A DNA stretch of 64,000 nt. Source: CAVSWT01 sp963731745 (GTDB lineage Bacteria > Bacteroidota > Ignavibacteria > Ignavibacteriales > Ignavibacteriaceae). Below, one piece after another: positions 26,178 through 35,369 of the stretch. Location of the stretch: the NCBI GenBank assembly GCA_963731745.1, contig CAVSWT010000016.1:186001-250000 (forward strand), in the 5' to 3' direction. Position numbers and translations under genes: made by a program. The notes beneath the pieces were generated by a model. The model was given only the letters and a program-made list of their open reading frames with translations. It was not told the origin of the DNA and searched no databases. Numbering within the stretch: the stretch's first letter is position 1; every line of letters starts with the position of its first letter.

Positions 26178-29100
26178 TTATTTCCCTACCGGTTCAGGGA
26201 CAAGGTTTTGCGTTTTAGAATCTACTTTAACATGCTCCTCCCTATTATCTCCTGCAACCACTTTTGAATGACTAGTAAATCTAGCAAGCAAGGTATAAAC
26301 AACTGGAACAATTAATAAGGTTAAGAATGTTGAAAAAAACATTCCTCCTACTACTGCTAAACCCAAAGGACGTCTAGATTCAGCACCAGCTCCAAGGCCA
26401 ATAGCAATTGGTAATATTCCAAATATAGTTGCGAATGATGTCATCAAAATTGGCCTAAGACGAATTATAGATGAATTTATTACTGCTTCCATAAACGGAA
26501 CACCTTGCTCACGCTGTTGATTTGCAAATTCCACTATAAGGATTGAATTTTTAGTTACTAATCCAATAAGCATTATTAGACCAATCTGAGAATAAATATT
26601 TAAACTTTGGCCGAAAATAAATAAAGTTAATAATGCACCGAATACTGCAAGCGGTACTGAAAGTAAAATTGTAAACGGATGAATAAAACTTTCAAATTGT
26701 GCTGACAGCACAAGGTAAATAAAAATTATTGCAAGAATAAACATTATATACAAAGCAGAATTTGAAGATTCATATTCAAGAGACTGCCCGCCGTATTCGT
26801 GCTTAATTCCTGCAGGTAATTTGGTTGCAGCAATCTGATCGAGGTCATCAAGAGCTTTGCCTAAAGCAACACCAGGCGCCAGACTTGCGGTTATTGTTGC
26901 TGATCTTACACGGTTATAATGATTCAACTCTTTCGGAGCAACTGTTTTTTCAACTTTAACCACATTAGCTAATTGAACCAATCCGCCCGTACTTCGAATA
27001 TATATATTTTTAATTGCTTCAGGCGTAGCGCGGTATTCCGGTTTCATTTGAAGAATTACATCATATTGTTTTGTACCGCGTTTGAAATCAGTAACCTTAC
27101 GCCCGCCTAATAAAGTTTCAAGGGTTGATCCAATTTCAGTGACGGAAACACCCAGATGAGAAGCACGTTCTCTATCAATATTAATATCAAGCTGTGGTTT
27201 GTTTAAACGAAGATCGCTGTCCATATTAATCAAATAACCAAGCTTTGAAGCTTCACCCATCATAATGCCGGTTGCTTTGCTTAGCTCTTCATAACTATCT
27301 GCTTGAAGCACATATTCCACAGGGCTTGAATTAAAACTTGCCCCTAAGCTGGGAGGATTGATTACAAATGCTAAAACACCGGGAATAGAAATTAGCTGAG
27401 GAAAAAGTTCTTGAATAATCTCCTGCTGCGATTTATCTCTTTCACCTCTCGGCTTTAGATTTACAAACATAAAACTATTTGTTACACTTCCTGGGCCGCC
27501 AAAACTCAACCCTGTAGCACTAAAAAGTCCACGCACTTCAGGACGCTTTAATAAAACTGCTTCAATTTGTTTTACATAAGTGTCTGTGTATTCAAGCGTT
27601 GCACCTTCAGGAGCTACGACTATACCAAATGCAACACCGCGGTCTTCTACAGGCACCAATTCACTTGGCAATAATTTAAAGATGAAAAATCCTAAAATAA
27701 TTGCCGCTACTCCTCCGCTTATTACTATCCATCTATGCAGCAAAGTCCAACGAAGCAGCTTTTCGTAAATCTTATTTAACCAATCAAAAAAGGAATCAAA
27801 GGATCTTGAAGCCCAGTTTTTATTTACGCCATGCAGCGGCCTTAAGATTTGTGAAGAAATCATCGGCGTTAATGTTAGAGCCACAAACCCTGAAATCAGC
27901 ACAGCAACCGCAACAGCTATTCCGAATTCATTAAATAATCTTCCAACGTTACCAGAAAGAAATGCCAACGGGATGAAAACAGCTACAAGCGCTATTGTGG
28001 TTGAAATAATCGCAAACCCGATTTCTTTACTTCCATCAATAGCGGCCTGCCAACGAGTTTTACCCATTTCCATGTGGCGGTAAATATTTTCCAAAACTAC
28101 AATGGCATCATCTACAACCAGCCCAATAGCCAAGACGAAACCAAGCAGAGTTAAAATATTGATTGTAAATCCTGCAAAATAAACAGCCGCTAAAGATCCT
28201 ATAATTGAAATTGGTATAGCCAATGTTGGGATAATTGTAGCACGAAAACTTTTTAGAAAAGCTAGCACAACCAGGATTACTAGAATAAGAGCAATAACTA
28301 AAGTTTGTTCCACCTCTGATATTGACTCTTTAATAAATTCTGAACTGTCGAAAGCTACATCCAGCTTCATCCCTTCAGGCAATAGTTTTCTTAGTTCCGG
28401 AAGGACTTCTCTTATCTCAGAAGCAACATCTACTGTGCTTGCTTTTGATTGCTTTACAATTCCCAATCCTATTGCAGGCTGTCCAATCCATCGTGCAACA
28501 GACCTTTCATCTTCTGCTCCAACTTTTACATCGGCGACATCTCTTAAGCGAATAATATCATTTCCTTTTTGGGAGACGATAATGGAACCAAATTGTTCAG
28601 GTGTATCAAGATCACCTCTAGTTCGAACAGCAAATTCGCGTTGAACACCTTCGACTCTGCCTCCTGGAATTTCAGCATTTTCACTTCTTACCGCAGCTTC
28701 GATATCTTGCGCAGTTAAGCCGTGAGCAGCCATTCTCTGCGGATCAAGCCAGACACGCATCGCATATCTTCTTTCACCACCAATTATAACTGATCCAATA
28801 CCGGACATACGCTGTATCCGTTCTTTCAATACTCTATCTGCAAAATCCGAAAGCTCAAGTCCAGAATGATGCTGACTGTATAACGCCAGCCAAACAATTG
28901 CCTGAGCATTGGCGTCAACTTTAGATATAACAGGATCATTAATTTCCTGTGGAAGAGTCCCGCGAATTCGAGATACTCTATCACGAACATCGTTGGCAGC
29001 TTCATTAACATCCTGGTTCAGCTCAAATTCAATTGTAATAACTGAACCACCTTCTTGACTAGATGATGTTATAGTTTTTACTCCTTCAAGTGTTGCAAAC

Positions 29101-29309
29101 TGTTCTTCCAAAACATCTGAAATTTCTGTTTCAACAACATTTGAACTTGCACCACGATACAATGTAACTACAGAAATAATCGGCGGATCGATATCCGGAT
29201 ATTCGCGAACAGGAAGCTGAGTAAATGAGATTATTCCAAAAAGAAGAATTGTTATACTCATAACTGTTGCAAAAACCGGCCGCCTAATCGATATATCACT
29301 AAGCTTCAT
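26178..29309 (-). CDS. RND efflux transporter permease (HAE1/AcrB type)
   Basis: A protein of 1043 aa, full length for AcrB-type RND pumps. It begins KLSDISIRRPVFATVMSITI and has the periplasmic porter loops (LPVREYPDIDPPIISVVTLY) and the helix-4 proton-relay motif GLVVDDAIVVLENIYRH with paired Asp. It exports drugs or other amphipathic compounds, driven by proton motive force, and works with the adaptor and TolC-like genes that follow. AGGAG is before the ATG. Transcription starts at the promoter upstream of 32116, which carries the AraC-type motif C. Confidence 0.95.
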   Translation of the reverse strand: MKLSDISIRRPVFATVMSITILLFGIISFTQLPVREYPDIDPPIISVVTLYRGASSNVVETEISDVLEEQFATLEGVKTITSSSQEGGSVITIEFELNQDVNEAANDVRDRVSRIRGTLPQEINDPVISKVDANAQAIVWLALYSQHHSGLELSDFADRVLKERIQRMSGIGSVIIGGERRYAMRVWLDPQRMAAHGLTAQDIEAAVRSENAEIPGGRVEGVQREFAVRTRGDLDTPEQFGSIIVSQKGNDIIRLRDVADVKVGAEDERSVARWIGQPAIGLGIVKQSKASTVDVASEIREVLPELRKLLPEGMKLDVAFDSSEFIKESISEVEQTLVIALILVILVVLAFLKSFRATIIPTLAIPISIIGSLAAVYFAGFTINILTLLGFVLAIGLVVDDAIVVLENIYRHMEMGKTRWQAAIDGSKEIGFAIISTTIALVAVFIPLAFLSGNVGRLFNEFGIAVAVAVLISGFVALTLTPMISSQILRPLHGVNKNWASRSFDSFFDWLNKIYEKLLRWTLLHRWIVISGGVAAIILGFFIFKLLPSELVPVEDRGVAFGIVVAPEGATLEYTDTYVKQIEAVLLKRPEVRGLFSATGLSFGGPGSVTNSFMFVNLKPRGERDKSQQEIIQELFPQLISIPGVLAFVINPPSLGASFNSSPVEYVLQADSYEELSKATGIMMGEASKLGYLINMDSDLRLNKPQLDINIDRERASHLGVSVTEIGSTLETLLGGRKVTDFKRGTKQYDVILQMKPEYRATPEAIKNIYIRSTGGLVQLANVVKVEKTVAPKELNHYNRVRSATITASLAPGVALGKALDDLDQIAATKLPAGIKHEYGGQSLEYESSNSALYIMFILAIIFIYLVLSAQFESFIHPFTILLSVPLAVFGALLTLFIFGQSLNIYSQIGLIMLIGLVTKNSILIVEFANQQREQGVPFMEAVINSSIIRLRPILMTSFATIFGILPIAIGLGAGAESRRPLGLAVVGGMFFSTFLTLLIVPVVYTLLARFTSHSKVVAGDNREEHVKVDSKTQNLVPEPVGK

Positions 29310-29420
29310 AATTTAAACTCCTAATATCTAATAACTCAAACATTTACATTTTTAATTAGTTTACTTTAATTTTTCACTTAAATGCTTTTCCTTAGGTTCA
29401 TCGTTTCATCTATTATTTAT

Positions 29421-30500
29421 TTACTGCTTTGAAGATTCTACGGCATTCGAGGGGATAGGCATAACTTTGGCCCCGTCATAAAGTTTTTGATGCCCTGTTC
29501 TAACCACCTGCATACCATCTTCTAATCCATTTACTACTTCCACAACTTCAGGAGTTTGTAGCCCAAGAGTAACCGGAGTTGCAGCAACGCTGCTGTCTTT
29601 TTTAACTATGTAAACAAATGACTGATTACCATTTGCAAATACCGCTTCATTAGGAACTGTTAATGCTTTAGGCCTTTCACTTAAAACTGCTGAAACATTT
29701 GCTGACATTCCCGGATGAAATTTTTCACCTGGATTCTTAACTCTTGCTACTATGTTCACATTTCGGGTTTCAGGATCCAGCATAGGTTCAATTGCAATAA
29801 TTCGTCCCACAACTTCATAGTCAGGAAAAACAGTTGAAGTTACAATAACCTGCCCATTTCTTTTGAGTTGTGCTAAGAACCTTTCAGGTGCAGAGAAACT
29901 TACACGAATCTCATTTAAATTTGCCAGTTCAGTTATTTCCTGGCCTGTTCGAAGAAATGTTCCCACACTTATTTTTCTAGTTCCCACAATTCCATCAAAA
30001 GGTGCGACAATCTGGGTCTTATTCAAACGTGCCTTTGCTAATTCGTAATTTGCTTCGGCAACTTTTAAATTAGCGAGTGCATCATCAAGGTCTTGTGGCG
30101 TTCCGGCATTTTGGTCAACAACCGATTTGACTCTTTTATATGCTGCTTTGCTTTGTGTATACAATGCCTCAGTTCTATTTACTTCAGCAGAAAGCTGGGA
30201 ATCATCAAGCTTAGCAATCAAATCACCTTTTTTTATAAATGTACCTTCTTCAAAAGGAAGACTCACAACTGCCGCGTCAATTTCTGAAACAATTGTAACA
30301 CCTTCAATAGCTTCAATAGTGCCGACAGCATCAAACTTGTCCGAAACATTTTGTGTTTTAACATCGGCAACTTCCACAGGTGTTGGAGGCATTTTAAATC
30401 CGCCGGAAGACGCCTGCTGATCGGCGCAGCCGTATTGCAGCAAAATTAAAAATGCTGCAGATAGACTAACAATCCAATAACTTTTAATTTTGGATAGCAT
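29421..30500 (-). CDS. RND efflux periplasmic adaptor (membrane fusion protein)
   Basis: About 359 aa from the ATG at 30500, supported by AAAGGAAAAAG; the longer frame to 30524 adds eight residues. A lipoprotein signal is likely (LLQYGCADQ). Then come the lipoyl hairpin parts (VVSLPFEEGTFIKKGDLIAK and IVAPFDGIVGTRKISVGTFL) around a coiled-coil hairpin, and the beta-barrel and membrane-proximal domains to the C-terminus. It bridges the RND permease (downstream) and the TolC-like channel (upstream). Confidence 0.94.
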   Translation of the reverse strand: MLSKIKSYWIVSLSAAFLILLQYGCADQQASSGGFKMPPTPVEVADVKTQNVSDKFDAVGTIEAIEGVTIVSEIDAAVVSLPFEEGTFIKKGDLIAKLDDSQLSAEVNRTEALYTQSKAAYKRVKSVVDQNAGTPQDLDDALANLKVAEANYELAKARLNKTQIVAPFDGIVGTRKISVGTFLRTGQEITELANLNEIRVSFSAPERFLAQLKRNGQVIVTSTVFPDYEVVGRIIAIEPMLDPETRNVNIVARVKNPGEKFHPGMSANVSAVLSERPKALTVPNEAVFANGNQSFVYIVKKDSSVAATPVTLGLQTPEVVEVVNGLEDGMQVVRTGHQKLYDGAKVMPIPSNAVESSKQ

Positions 30501-30541
30501 AAACTTTTTCCTTTCGTTTAACATTTAAAAAACTTTTTCGT

Positions 30542-32116
30542 TTACTGTTTATTTCCTGATGGATAATAGCCAGATGTCAATTGTTTCATTTCCGCCGCAG
30601 CCTTGACTGTCTTAACCAGAGCATCGGAATATCGCTGCTGTGCAATTGCGAAATCCTCGCTCAATTGAACCAATTCAAAAGCTGATAACCTTCCATTCTT
30701 AAATTCAATCATACCAATCCTAACTTGCTCTTGCGCCGCATCAACTCCTTCACGGGAAGCTTTTAATCTATCATTTCCATGTTCGAGTTCACGATACGCT
30801 GTTCTAACTTGCTGTTCCAATTGACGGGAAAGAGCCAAATAACTTTGCTGTGCACTTAACGTTCCAGCCTCCAATCTATCCTTCTCACCTAATCCGCTTC
30901 TAAAACCAATAGGAACGGTAACTTCAACTCCAACACTCCAGCCAGGGAATTTTCTTTTAAACACATCTGAAAGGACATTACCAAAGCTGCCACCACTGGT
31001 AGAACGCAAAGTATCTCCACCAAAAATTACATTCTGAGAATTGCCGCCTAATGCATTACTCGATAATGAACCGACTAGATCAACTTGCGGAAGTGCTTGC
31101 CAAGATGCCGCATTAACCAATGCATTTGCTACTTCAACATTATTTTGTGCGGCTTGTAGATCGAGATTGTTCTTTAGTGTATACTCAATGAGTTCATCAA
31201 CCGGTTGGATTGGGGATGAGCTCGGAGGATTATCAAGAGTTAAAAATCGGTCTTTACCGTTTTCAGGCCTTTTACCAATTAACACAGCAAGATTATCAGA
31301 TTGTGTATCTAAAGCTTCTTCTCTATCTATTAATAATAATTTTTGTTCAGCCCAAAAAGTTTTAGCGTTAGCAACCTGGTTCGGGCCAACTAATCCAGCC
31401 TTTTCACGGAGCTGTGCTTCGTTTAATACCGCTTCCGATCTTTCAAAAGTAAGTTTTTGAACTGCATAATTTCTTTCTGCTGTATACAAATTCCAGTACG
31501 TTTGTTCGATGGTAGAATTCATTTTAAGAATTTCCTGATCGTACTGAGCTTTAGCCGACTCAGCATTTAGTTCAGCCTGCTTCAGATCTTTTTTTGCAGA
31601 GGCTGTAAACCCAGACAATAGAGGTTGACGTAAAGAAATTGTTCCAAATGCATCGTACTCAGGATTCAAAAATGCGAAAGAAGAATTTGTTTTTATTCTT
31701 GTTGAGTTTAATGATAAATCAAGCATTGTCCCGATTGGTAAATTCAATCTTAAACCTGTTGATGCATTTGTCTGCTGAACAGATAATACAGATGCACCGG
31801 CAAAAAATGATGCTTCCGGAGTTTTATTGTTTTGATAATTAAGATTAAAATAAAATTCGGGATCAAATGTTCCCCGCTCACGCCGCAACACGCCCTGGGC
31901 AGCTTTATAACCCGCTTCAGCAATTTTAATTGAAGTTGAATTATTTTTAGCATACTCTTCAGCTTGATTCAATGTGAGCAGTGAACCTTTTAAATTATTT
32001 AATATTATTTGAAGTGCGCTGTCAGGATTAACTATATTCTGCGCCTTGCTGACCGACATAAAAATCATAAACAAGAACAAACAAGTTAATTTTATTCTTC
32101 CAAAATTTACCGACAT
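30542..32116 (-). CDS. TolC-family outer-membrane efflux channel
   Basis: A protein of 524 aa with a signal peptide (cleaved after SKAQ) and two TolC-type halves of long coiled-coil helices rich in Ala, Gln and Glu (ERNYAVQKLTFERSEAVLNE, then AAEMKQLTSGY) flanking beta strands. It opens the outer-membrane exit of the RND pump. It is the first gene of the operon; the adaptor and permease follow. Motif C lies 103 bases upstream of its ATG. Confidence 0.93.
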   Translation of the reverse strand: MSVNFGRIKLTCLFLFMIFMSVSKAQNIVNPDSALQIILNNLKGSLLTLNQAEEYAKNNSTSIKIAEAGYKAAQGVLRRERGTFDPEFYFNLNYQNNKTPEASFFAGASVLSVQQTNASTGLRLNLPIGTMLDLSLNSTRIKTNSSFAFLNPEYDAFGTISLRQPLLSGFTASAKKDLKQAELNAESAKAQYDQEILKMNSTIEQTYWNLYTAERNYAVQKLTFERSEAVLNEAQLREKAGLVGPNQVANAKTFWAEQKLLLIDREEALDTQSDNLAVLIGKRPENGKDRFLTLDNPPSSSPIQPVDELIEYTLKNNLDLQAAQNNVEVANALVNAASWQALPQVDLVGSLSSNALGGNSQNVIFGGDTLRSTSGGSFGNVLSDVFKRKFPGWSVGVEVTVPIGFRSGLGEKDRLEAGTLSAQQSYLALSRQLEQQVRTAYRELEHGNDRLKASREGVDAAQEQVRIGMIEFKNGRLSAFELVQLSEDFAIAQQRYSDALVKTVKAAAEMKQLTSGYYPSGNKQ

Positions 32117-32802
32117 ACTGTATTCCTTATTACTTCATTTTGATTAAGATTTGTACTAAAGTTTTATTTCTTGAATTATTTCAAACTTACTATCATCGTT
32201 ATTTTAGTTAAAGGTGCGATTACGCCAGTCTTAGGGGTTATTTGCGACATAAAACTTATTTAAAATTACCGCGCAAAAGCACCTAACGCTTAAGCAAAAA
32301 TGTAAATTAAGTTTATTGAATTACTAAAATAAATCGAACTTATGTAAGTGTATCAACGATAAAAGGATTTAACAAACCGTTCAAAGGATTAATTATAAAA
32401 TTATATTTTTAATCAAATAACAATTGAAAAGAAAAAAAATGGACATTAATTTTTTAACATTTAGTATTGATTTAGAAAATTGTCTCTCGTTAAAAAAGAT
32501 AAAAAGAATAAACAAGTTTAATATTTATTAAACATATTCTTATTCGCCCTCAATATTATTACTTATTATAGAAGTAAAGCGTAGAAAAATACTCTTTGAA
32601 ATGGAAAGAGTGTAAAATATTATTAAACTATCTTAACAAAAGAAAATAGTTCTACCGGTTCTGTTATTAAATTTAAGTTAAATTTGGAATTTGATCCGCT
32701 AATATAAAAAATAACTGAGTAAATCATATTAAGTAAATATTATTTTTGTTTATTATTCAAGTTCTGAAAACAAATAAACAATGTTAACTAATAAAATTAT
32801 GG
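32117..32802. other. Long intergenic region upstream of the RND operon
   Basis: About 690 bases without a gene, very AT-rich. Near its left end is the RND promoter with operator-like motif C. A weak AT-only hairpin near 32746-32781 may end the transcript of the barrel gene at 32803. I see nothing else. Confidence 0.7.
32182..32249 (-). promoter_or_regulatory. RND operon promoter with AraC-type direct-repeat operator (copy C)
   Basis: Half-sites ATTACGCCA (32219-32227) and TTTGCGACA (32241-32249), 22 bases apart, preceded by AAAGGTGCG. A -7-like box TAAGTTTG (minus strand) lies at 32182-32189, 37 bases from the first half-site, as in copies A and B. Confidence 0.65.
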
Positions 32803-33417
32803 CTACTGTAAAACTGAAAATGCATACGAAATACCACCGCCGATGTTAATCGAATTAAATTCCTGACTGTCCAGACCGGGGTCACCTTCTTTAGAAAATC
32901 CATGGCTATATTTACCCAGGATATTAACTGAGAATGCCGGATGAATTTGAAAATTTACACCAAGTATTCCTTCCACTGATAGTGTAGTAGATTTTTGTTC
33001 GTAACCATTTTGTTGTATAGTATTTCCGTCAGATTGTAAAAGCAAAGTTAATGCTCCAGTCGATAAACCCGCATAAGGCTCTATCAAGCTTTGATTCAAA
33101 AGCTTTCCAAAATTATATGTAAGTCCGGCAGTTACAGGAGTTTCGACAAGCTTTAGATTATCAGCTTTATCAAATTTTGTCCAACCATAACCGGATTCTG
33201 CAAAGATGGTTAGGCCTTCACCAACTCCATAAGCAAAGATTCCGCCGAAATATGGACCGGCGATAGTGTTTGAAGAATTCGCTCCTATTAGCGCGATACC
33301 GCTGGAAATAACTTCTAACTTTATTTCATTTTGAGAAGCTAATTGCGCAAAATTTGTTTTCACATTAAATACTAACAACACAAATAATAATAAAAACAGA
33401 TTAACTGATTTTTTCAT
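32803..33417 (-). CDS. Outer-membrane beta-barrel protein, function unknown
   Basis: A protein of 204 aa with a signal peptide (MKKSVNLFLLLFVLLVFNVK, cleaved after FAQ) and a small barrel of alternating strands with glycine-rich turns (FGGIFAYGVGEGLTIFAESG). It ends on an aromatic strand (ISYAFSVLQ). It resembles generic OmpW/PorT-like 8-stranded barrels but I cannot name a subfamily. It stands alone; paired palindromes lie about 160-240 bases upstream. Confidence 0.72.
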   Translation of the reverse strand: MKKSVNLFLLLFVLLVFNVKTNFAQLASQNEIKLEVISSGIALIGANSSNTIAGPYFGGIFAYGVGEGLTIFAESGYGWTKFDKADNLKLVETPVTAGLTYNFGKLLNQSLIEPYAGLSTGALTLLLQSDGNTIQQNGYEQKSTTLSVEGILGVNFQIHPAFSVNILGKYSHGFSKEGDPGLDSQEFNSINIGGGISYAFSVLQ

Positions 33418-33790
33418 TTTATTGAAACTCCGATTTTAATTTGTAGAGATGCTGCTCATTATTTTTAACGAACATCCTTTTTAAAAGAAGTCGTATCAAA
33501 TGGATTTTTATTTTAAACAGGTTCATCAAAAATGATTTTATAATCTATAATTAGTTAATAAAAAAATAATACATCGAAATATTTCGATATAAAATTTATA
33601 CGAAATCTCTTTAGCGAAAATTAAAAGTTGTTCACATTGATATATCGAAATGTATCAATGTTTTTAAGAATTGTCAAATAATTGTGGAATGCGGCGTAAA
33701 CTAAATTATAATTTTAGCTTAACGATTTGTTTAAAGGTAGTAAATAAGAGAATGCTTAAATCATTAGGAAACTATTTAGCAGTTTTCAAT
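33418..33790. other. Intergenic region with inverted repeats
   Basis: About 370 bases, AT-rich, no gene. It holds a 16-base palindrome and a nearby inverted-repeat pair described separately. Confidence 0.7.
33573..33660. promoter_or_regulatory. Paired palindromes sharing ATCGAAAT, candidate operator
   Basis: A perfect palindrome ATCGAAATATTTCGAT lies at 33573-33588. CATTGATA (33635-33642) and TATCAATG (33653-33660) form a second inverted pair whose spacer again contains TATCGAAAT. The pairing suggests a regulator with several sites. It is upstream of the barrel gene at 33417. It could also act on the thioredoxin-reductase operon, but that gene's end, not its start, is nearer. Confidence 0.4.
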
Positions 33791-34738
33791 TTATGATAAT
33801 GTAACTAGCTCTTTCTTTTTCAAATGATTAAGATATTCTGCGGCGCTTAATGCGGCGATAGTACCATCAGCAACTGCTGTAGTTACTTGCCTATATTTTT
33901 TTTGTATTGAATCCCCCGCTGCGAAAACACCTGGGAGACTTGTTTGAAGATTGCTATCTACAATAATTTCTTTCTTTTCATTTAATGAAATTATTTCCTT
34001 TAAAGATTCAGTATTTGGTTCATATCCTATTAGGATAAAAACTCCATCAACTTTCATTTCAGTAATTTCATCTGATAAAGATTTTATTTTCACGGAGGTT
34101 AATTTTTCTTCACCAATAAATTCAATTATTTGAGATTCCATTATGAAACTAATTTTTGGATTCCTTTTTGCCTCATCAATATAATGTTCAAAAGCTTGGA
34201 AATGATCGAACTGATGAACCACAGTAACTTTGGACGCATATTTAGTTAATGAAACAGCTTCTTCCAAAGCAGAATTTCCACCGCCTACAACAATAATTTC
34301 TTTATCCTGGAAAAAATCTCCGTCGCATGTAGCACAATAAGAAATTCCTTTTCCTTTAAATTTATCTTCTCCAAGCGCACCTATAGTTCTGGATTTTCCG
34401 CCTGTGGAAATTATAACAGCATTGGATGTATAAATATCTTTTTCGTTAATAACTATTTTTTTAATCTCATTTTCCAGATCAAGGGATGTAATTTTTATAT
34501 TAGATTTTACCTTACATCCAAACTTTAAAGCTTGTGCTTTCATGTTGCGAGCCAATTCATATCCGCTAATATTTTCTATGCCCGGATAGTTGGCAATCGC
34601 ATGGGTTAATACCATTTGTCCGCCAACAGCACCTTCATTTAATATTAAGGTATCTAACTTTGCACGAGATAGATAAATTCCAGCGGTTAAGCCAGCAGCG
34701 CCTGCACCAACTATTATGACATCAAAATGATTTTCCAT
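33791..34738 (-). CDS. Thioredoxin reductase-like flavoprotein
   Basis: About 315 aa. Near the start are the FAD Rossmann motif IIVGAGAAGLTAGIYLSRA and the typical VGGQMVLTHAIANYPG. The redox-active CATC is in ISYCATCDGDFFQ, followed by the NADPH Rossmann site VVGGGNSALEEA and, near the end, PGVFAAGDSIQKKYRQ (FAD-binding GD motif). It reduces thioredoxin-like disulfide carriers with NADPH. A start at 34738 (MENHFDVIIVG) is most natural; the longer frame adds six residues. It follows 46 bases after a thioredoxin-like gene, probably its partner. Confidence 0.92.
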   Translation of the reverse strand: MENHFDVIIVGAGAAGLTAGIYLSRAKLDTLILNEGAVGGQMVLTHAIANYPGIENISGYELARNMKAQALKFGCKVKSNIKITSLDLENEIKKIVINEKDIYTSNAVIISTGGKSRTIGALGEDKFKGKGISYCATCDGDFFQDKEIIVVGGGNSALEEAVSLTKYASKVTVVHQFDHFQAFEHYIDEAKRNPKISFIMESQIIEFIGEEKLTSVKIKSLSDEITEMKVDGVFILIGYEPNTESLKEIISLNEKKEIIVDSNLQTSLPGVFAAGDSIQKKYRQVTTAVADGTIAALSAAEYLNHLKKKELVTLS

Positions 34739-34784
34739 AATTAATTTCAATCTCAAAAATTAATAATATTAAATTGACTTTAGT

Positions 34785-35135
34785 TTATTCGTGATTAAAA
34801 TGTTGATCCAGTATAGATGTTATTTGATCCCTTGATTGAATACTGCTGGTTGCATTTACTACTTTACCATTTTTATAGTAAACCACAAAAGGAAGTCCTT
34901 GAAAACTACTAGTTTCGGGTAATCTTCTAATTACACTTGCAACAGGCGCATCAAATTCCATATCTACAAATTTTACATGTTTATAATCCGGTTCCAGCTC
35001 TTCCATAGTTTCATAAACTGGAATGCACATTGGCCCCATTCTTCCGCAGCAGATCATTACATTTTCATTTTGATTTAATAATTCGGAATGTTCTTGTTCT
35101 GATTGGATATGAGGAAGATTTGTCTTTAACATTTT
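34785..35135 (-). CDS. Thioredoxin-like protein with a CX6C active site
   Basis: About 116 aa, a thioredoxin fold ending in the cis-Pro loop (GLPFVVYYKNGK) and closing helix. In place of CGPC the redox motif is CGRMGPMC, with six residues between the cysteines and one more Cys just before. Such proteins occur next to thioredoxin reductases in some anaerobes and are presumably reduced by them. The reductase gene follows directly. An alternative ATG at 35147 would add four residues. Confidence 0.8.
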   Translation of the reverse strand, partial: KMLKTNLPHIQSEQEHSELLNQNENVMICCGRMGPMCIPVYETMEELEPDYKHVKFVDMEFDAPVASVIRRLPETSSFQGLPFVVYYKNGKVVNATSSIQSRDQITSILDQHFNHE

Positions 35136-35285
35136 ATAACCCTTCAATTATTGGAATACATTTTCAGAATGATTTTTTTTCAAATCATATGAATTTACTG
35201 TCAATATGATTCATAAAAGTTAAAAGGGTTTCACAACAATTTATTTAGATAGGATGCAGAGATTTATTAAAGAACTAAATTAAAA

Positions 35286-35315
35286 AAGGCAAATAGAATA
35301 AATCCCATTTGCCTT
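35286..35315 (-). terminator. Intrinsic terminator after the repeat-rich protein
   Basis: A perfect stem AAGGCAAAT / ATTTGCCTT with a 12-base loop, followed on the minus strand by TTTTTTA. It lies about 55 bases past the stop of the gene at 35370. Confidence 0.85.
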
Positions 35316-35369
35316 CTTGGTAAAAAATATTTTAGAGTTTTAACTGTTTAAGATAAAATTCTATTCATA

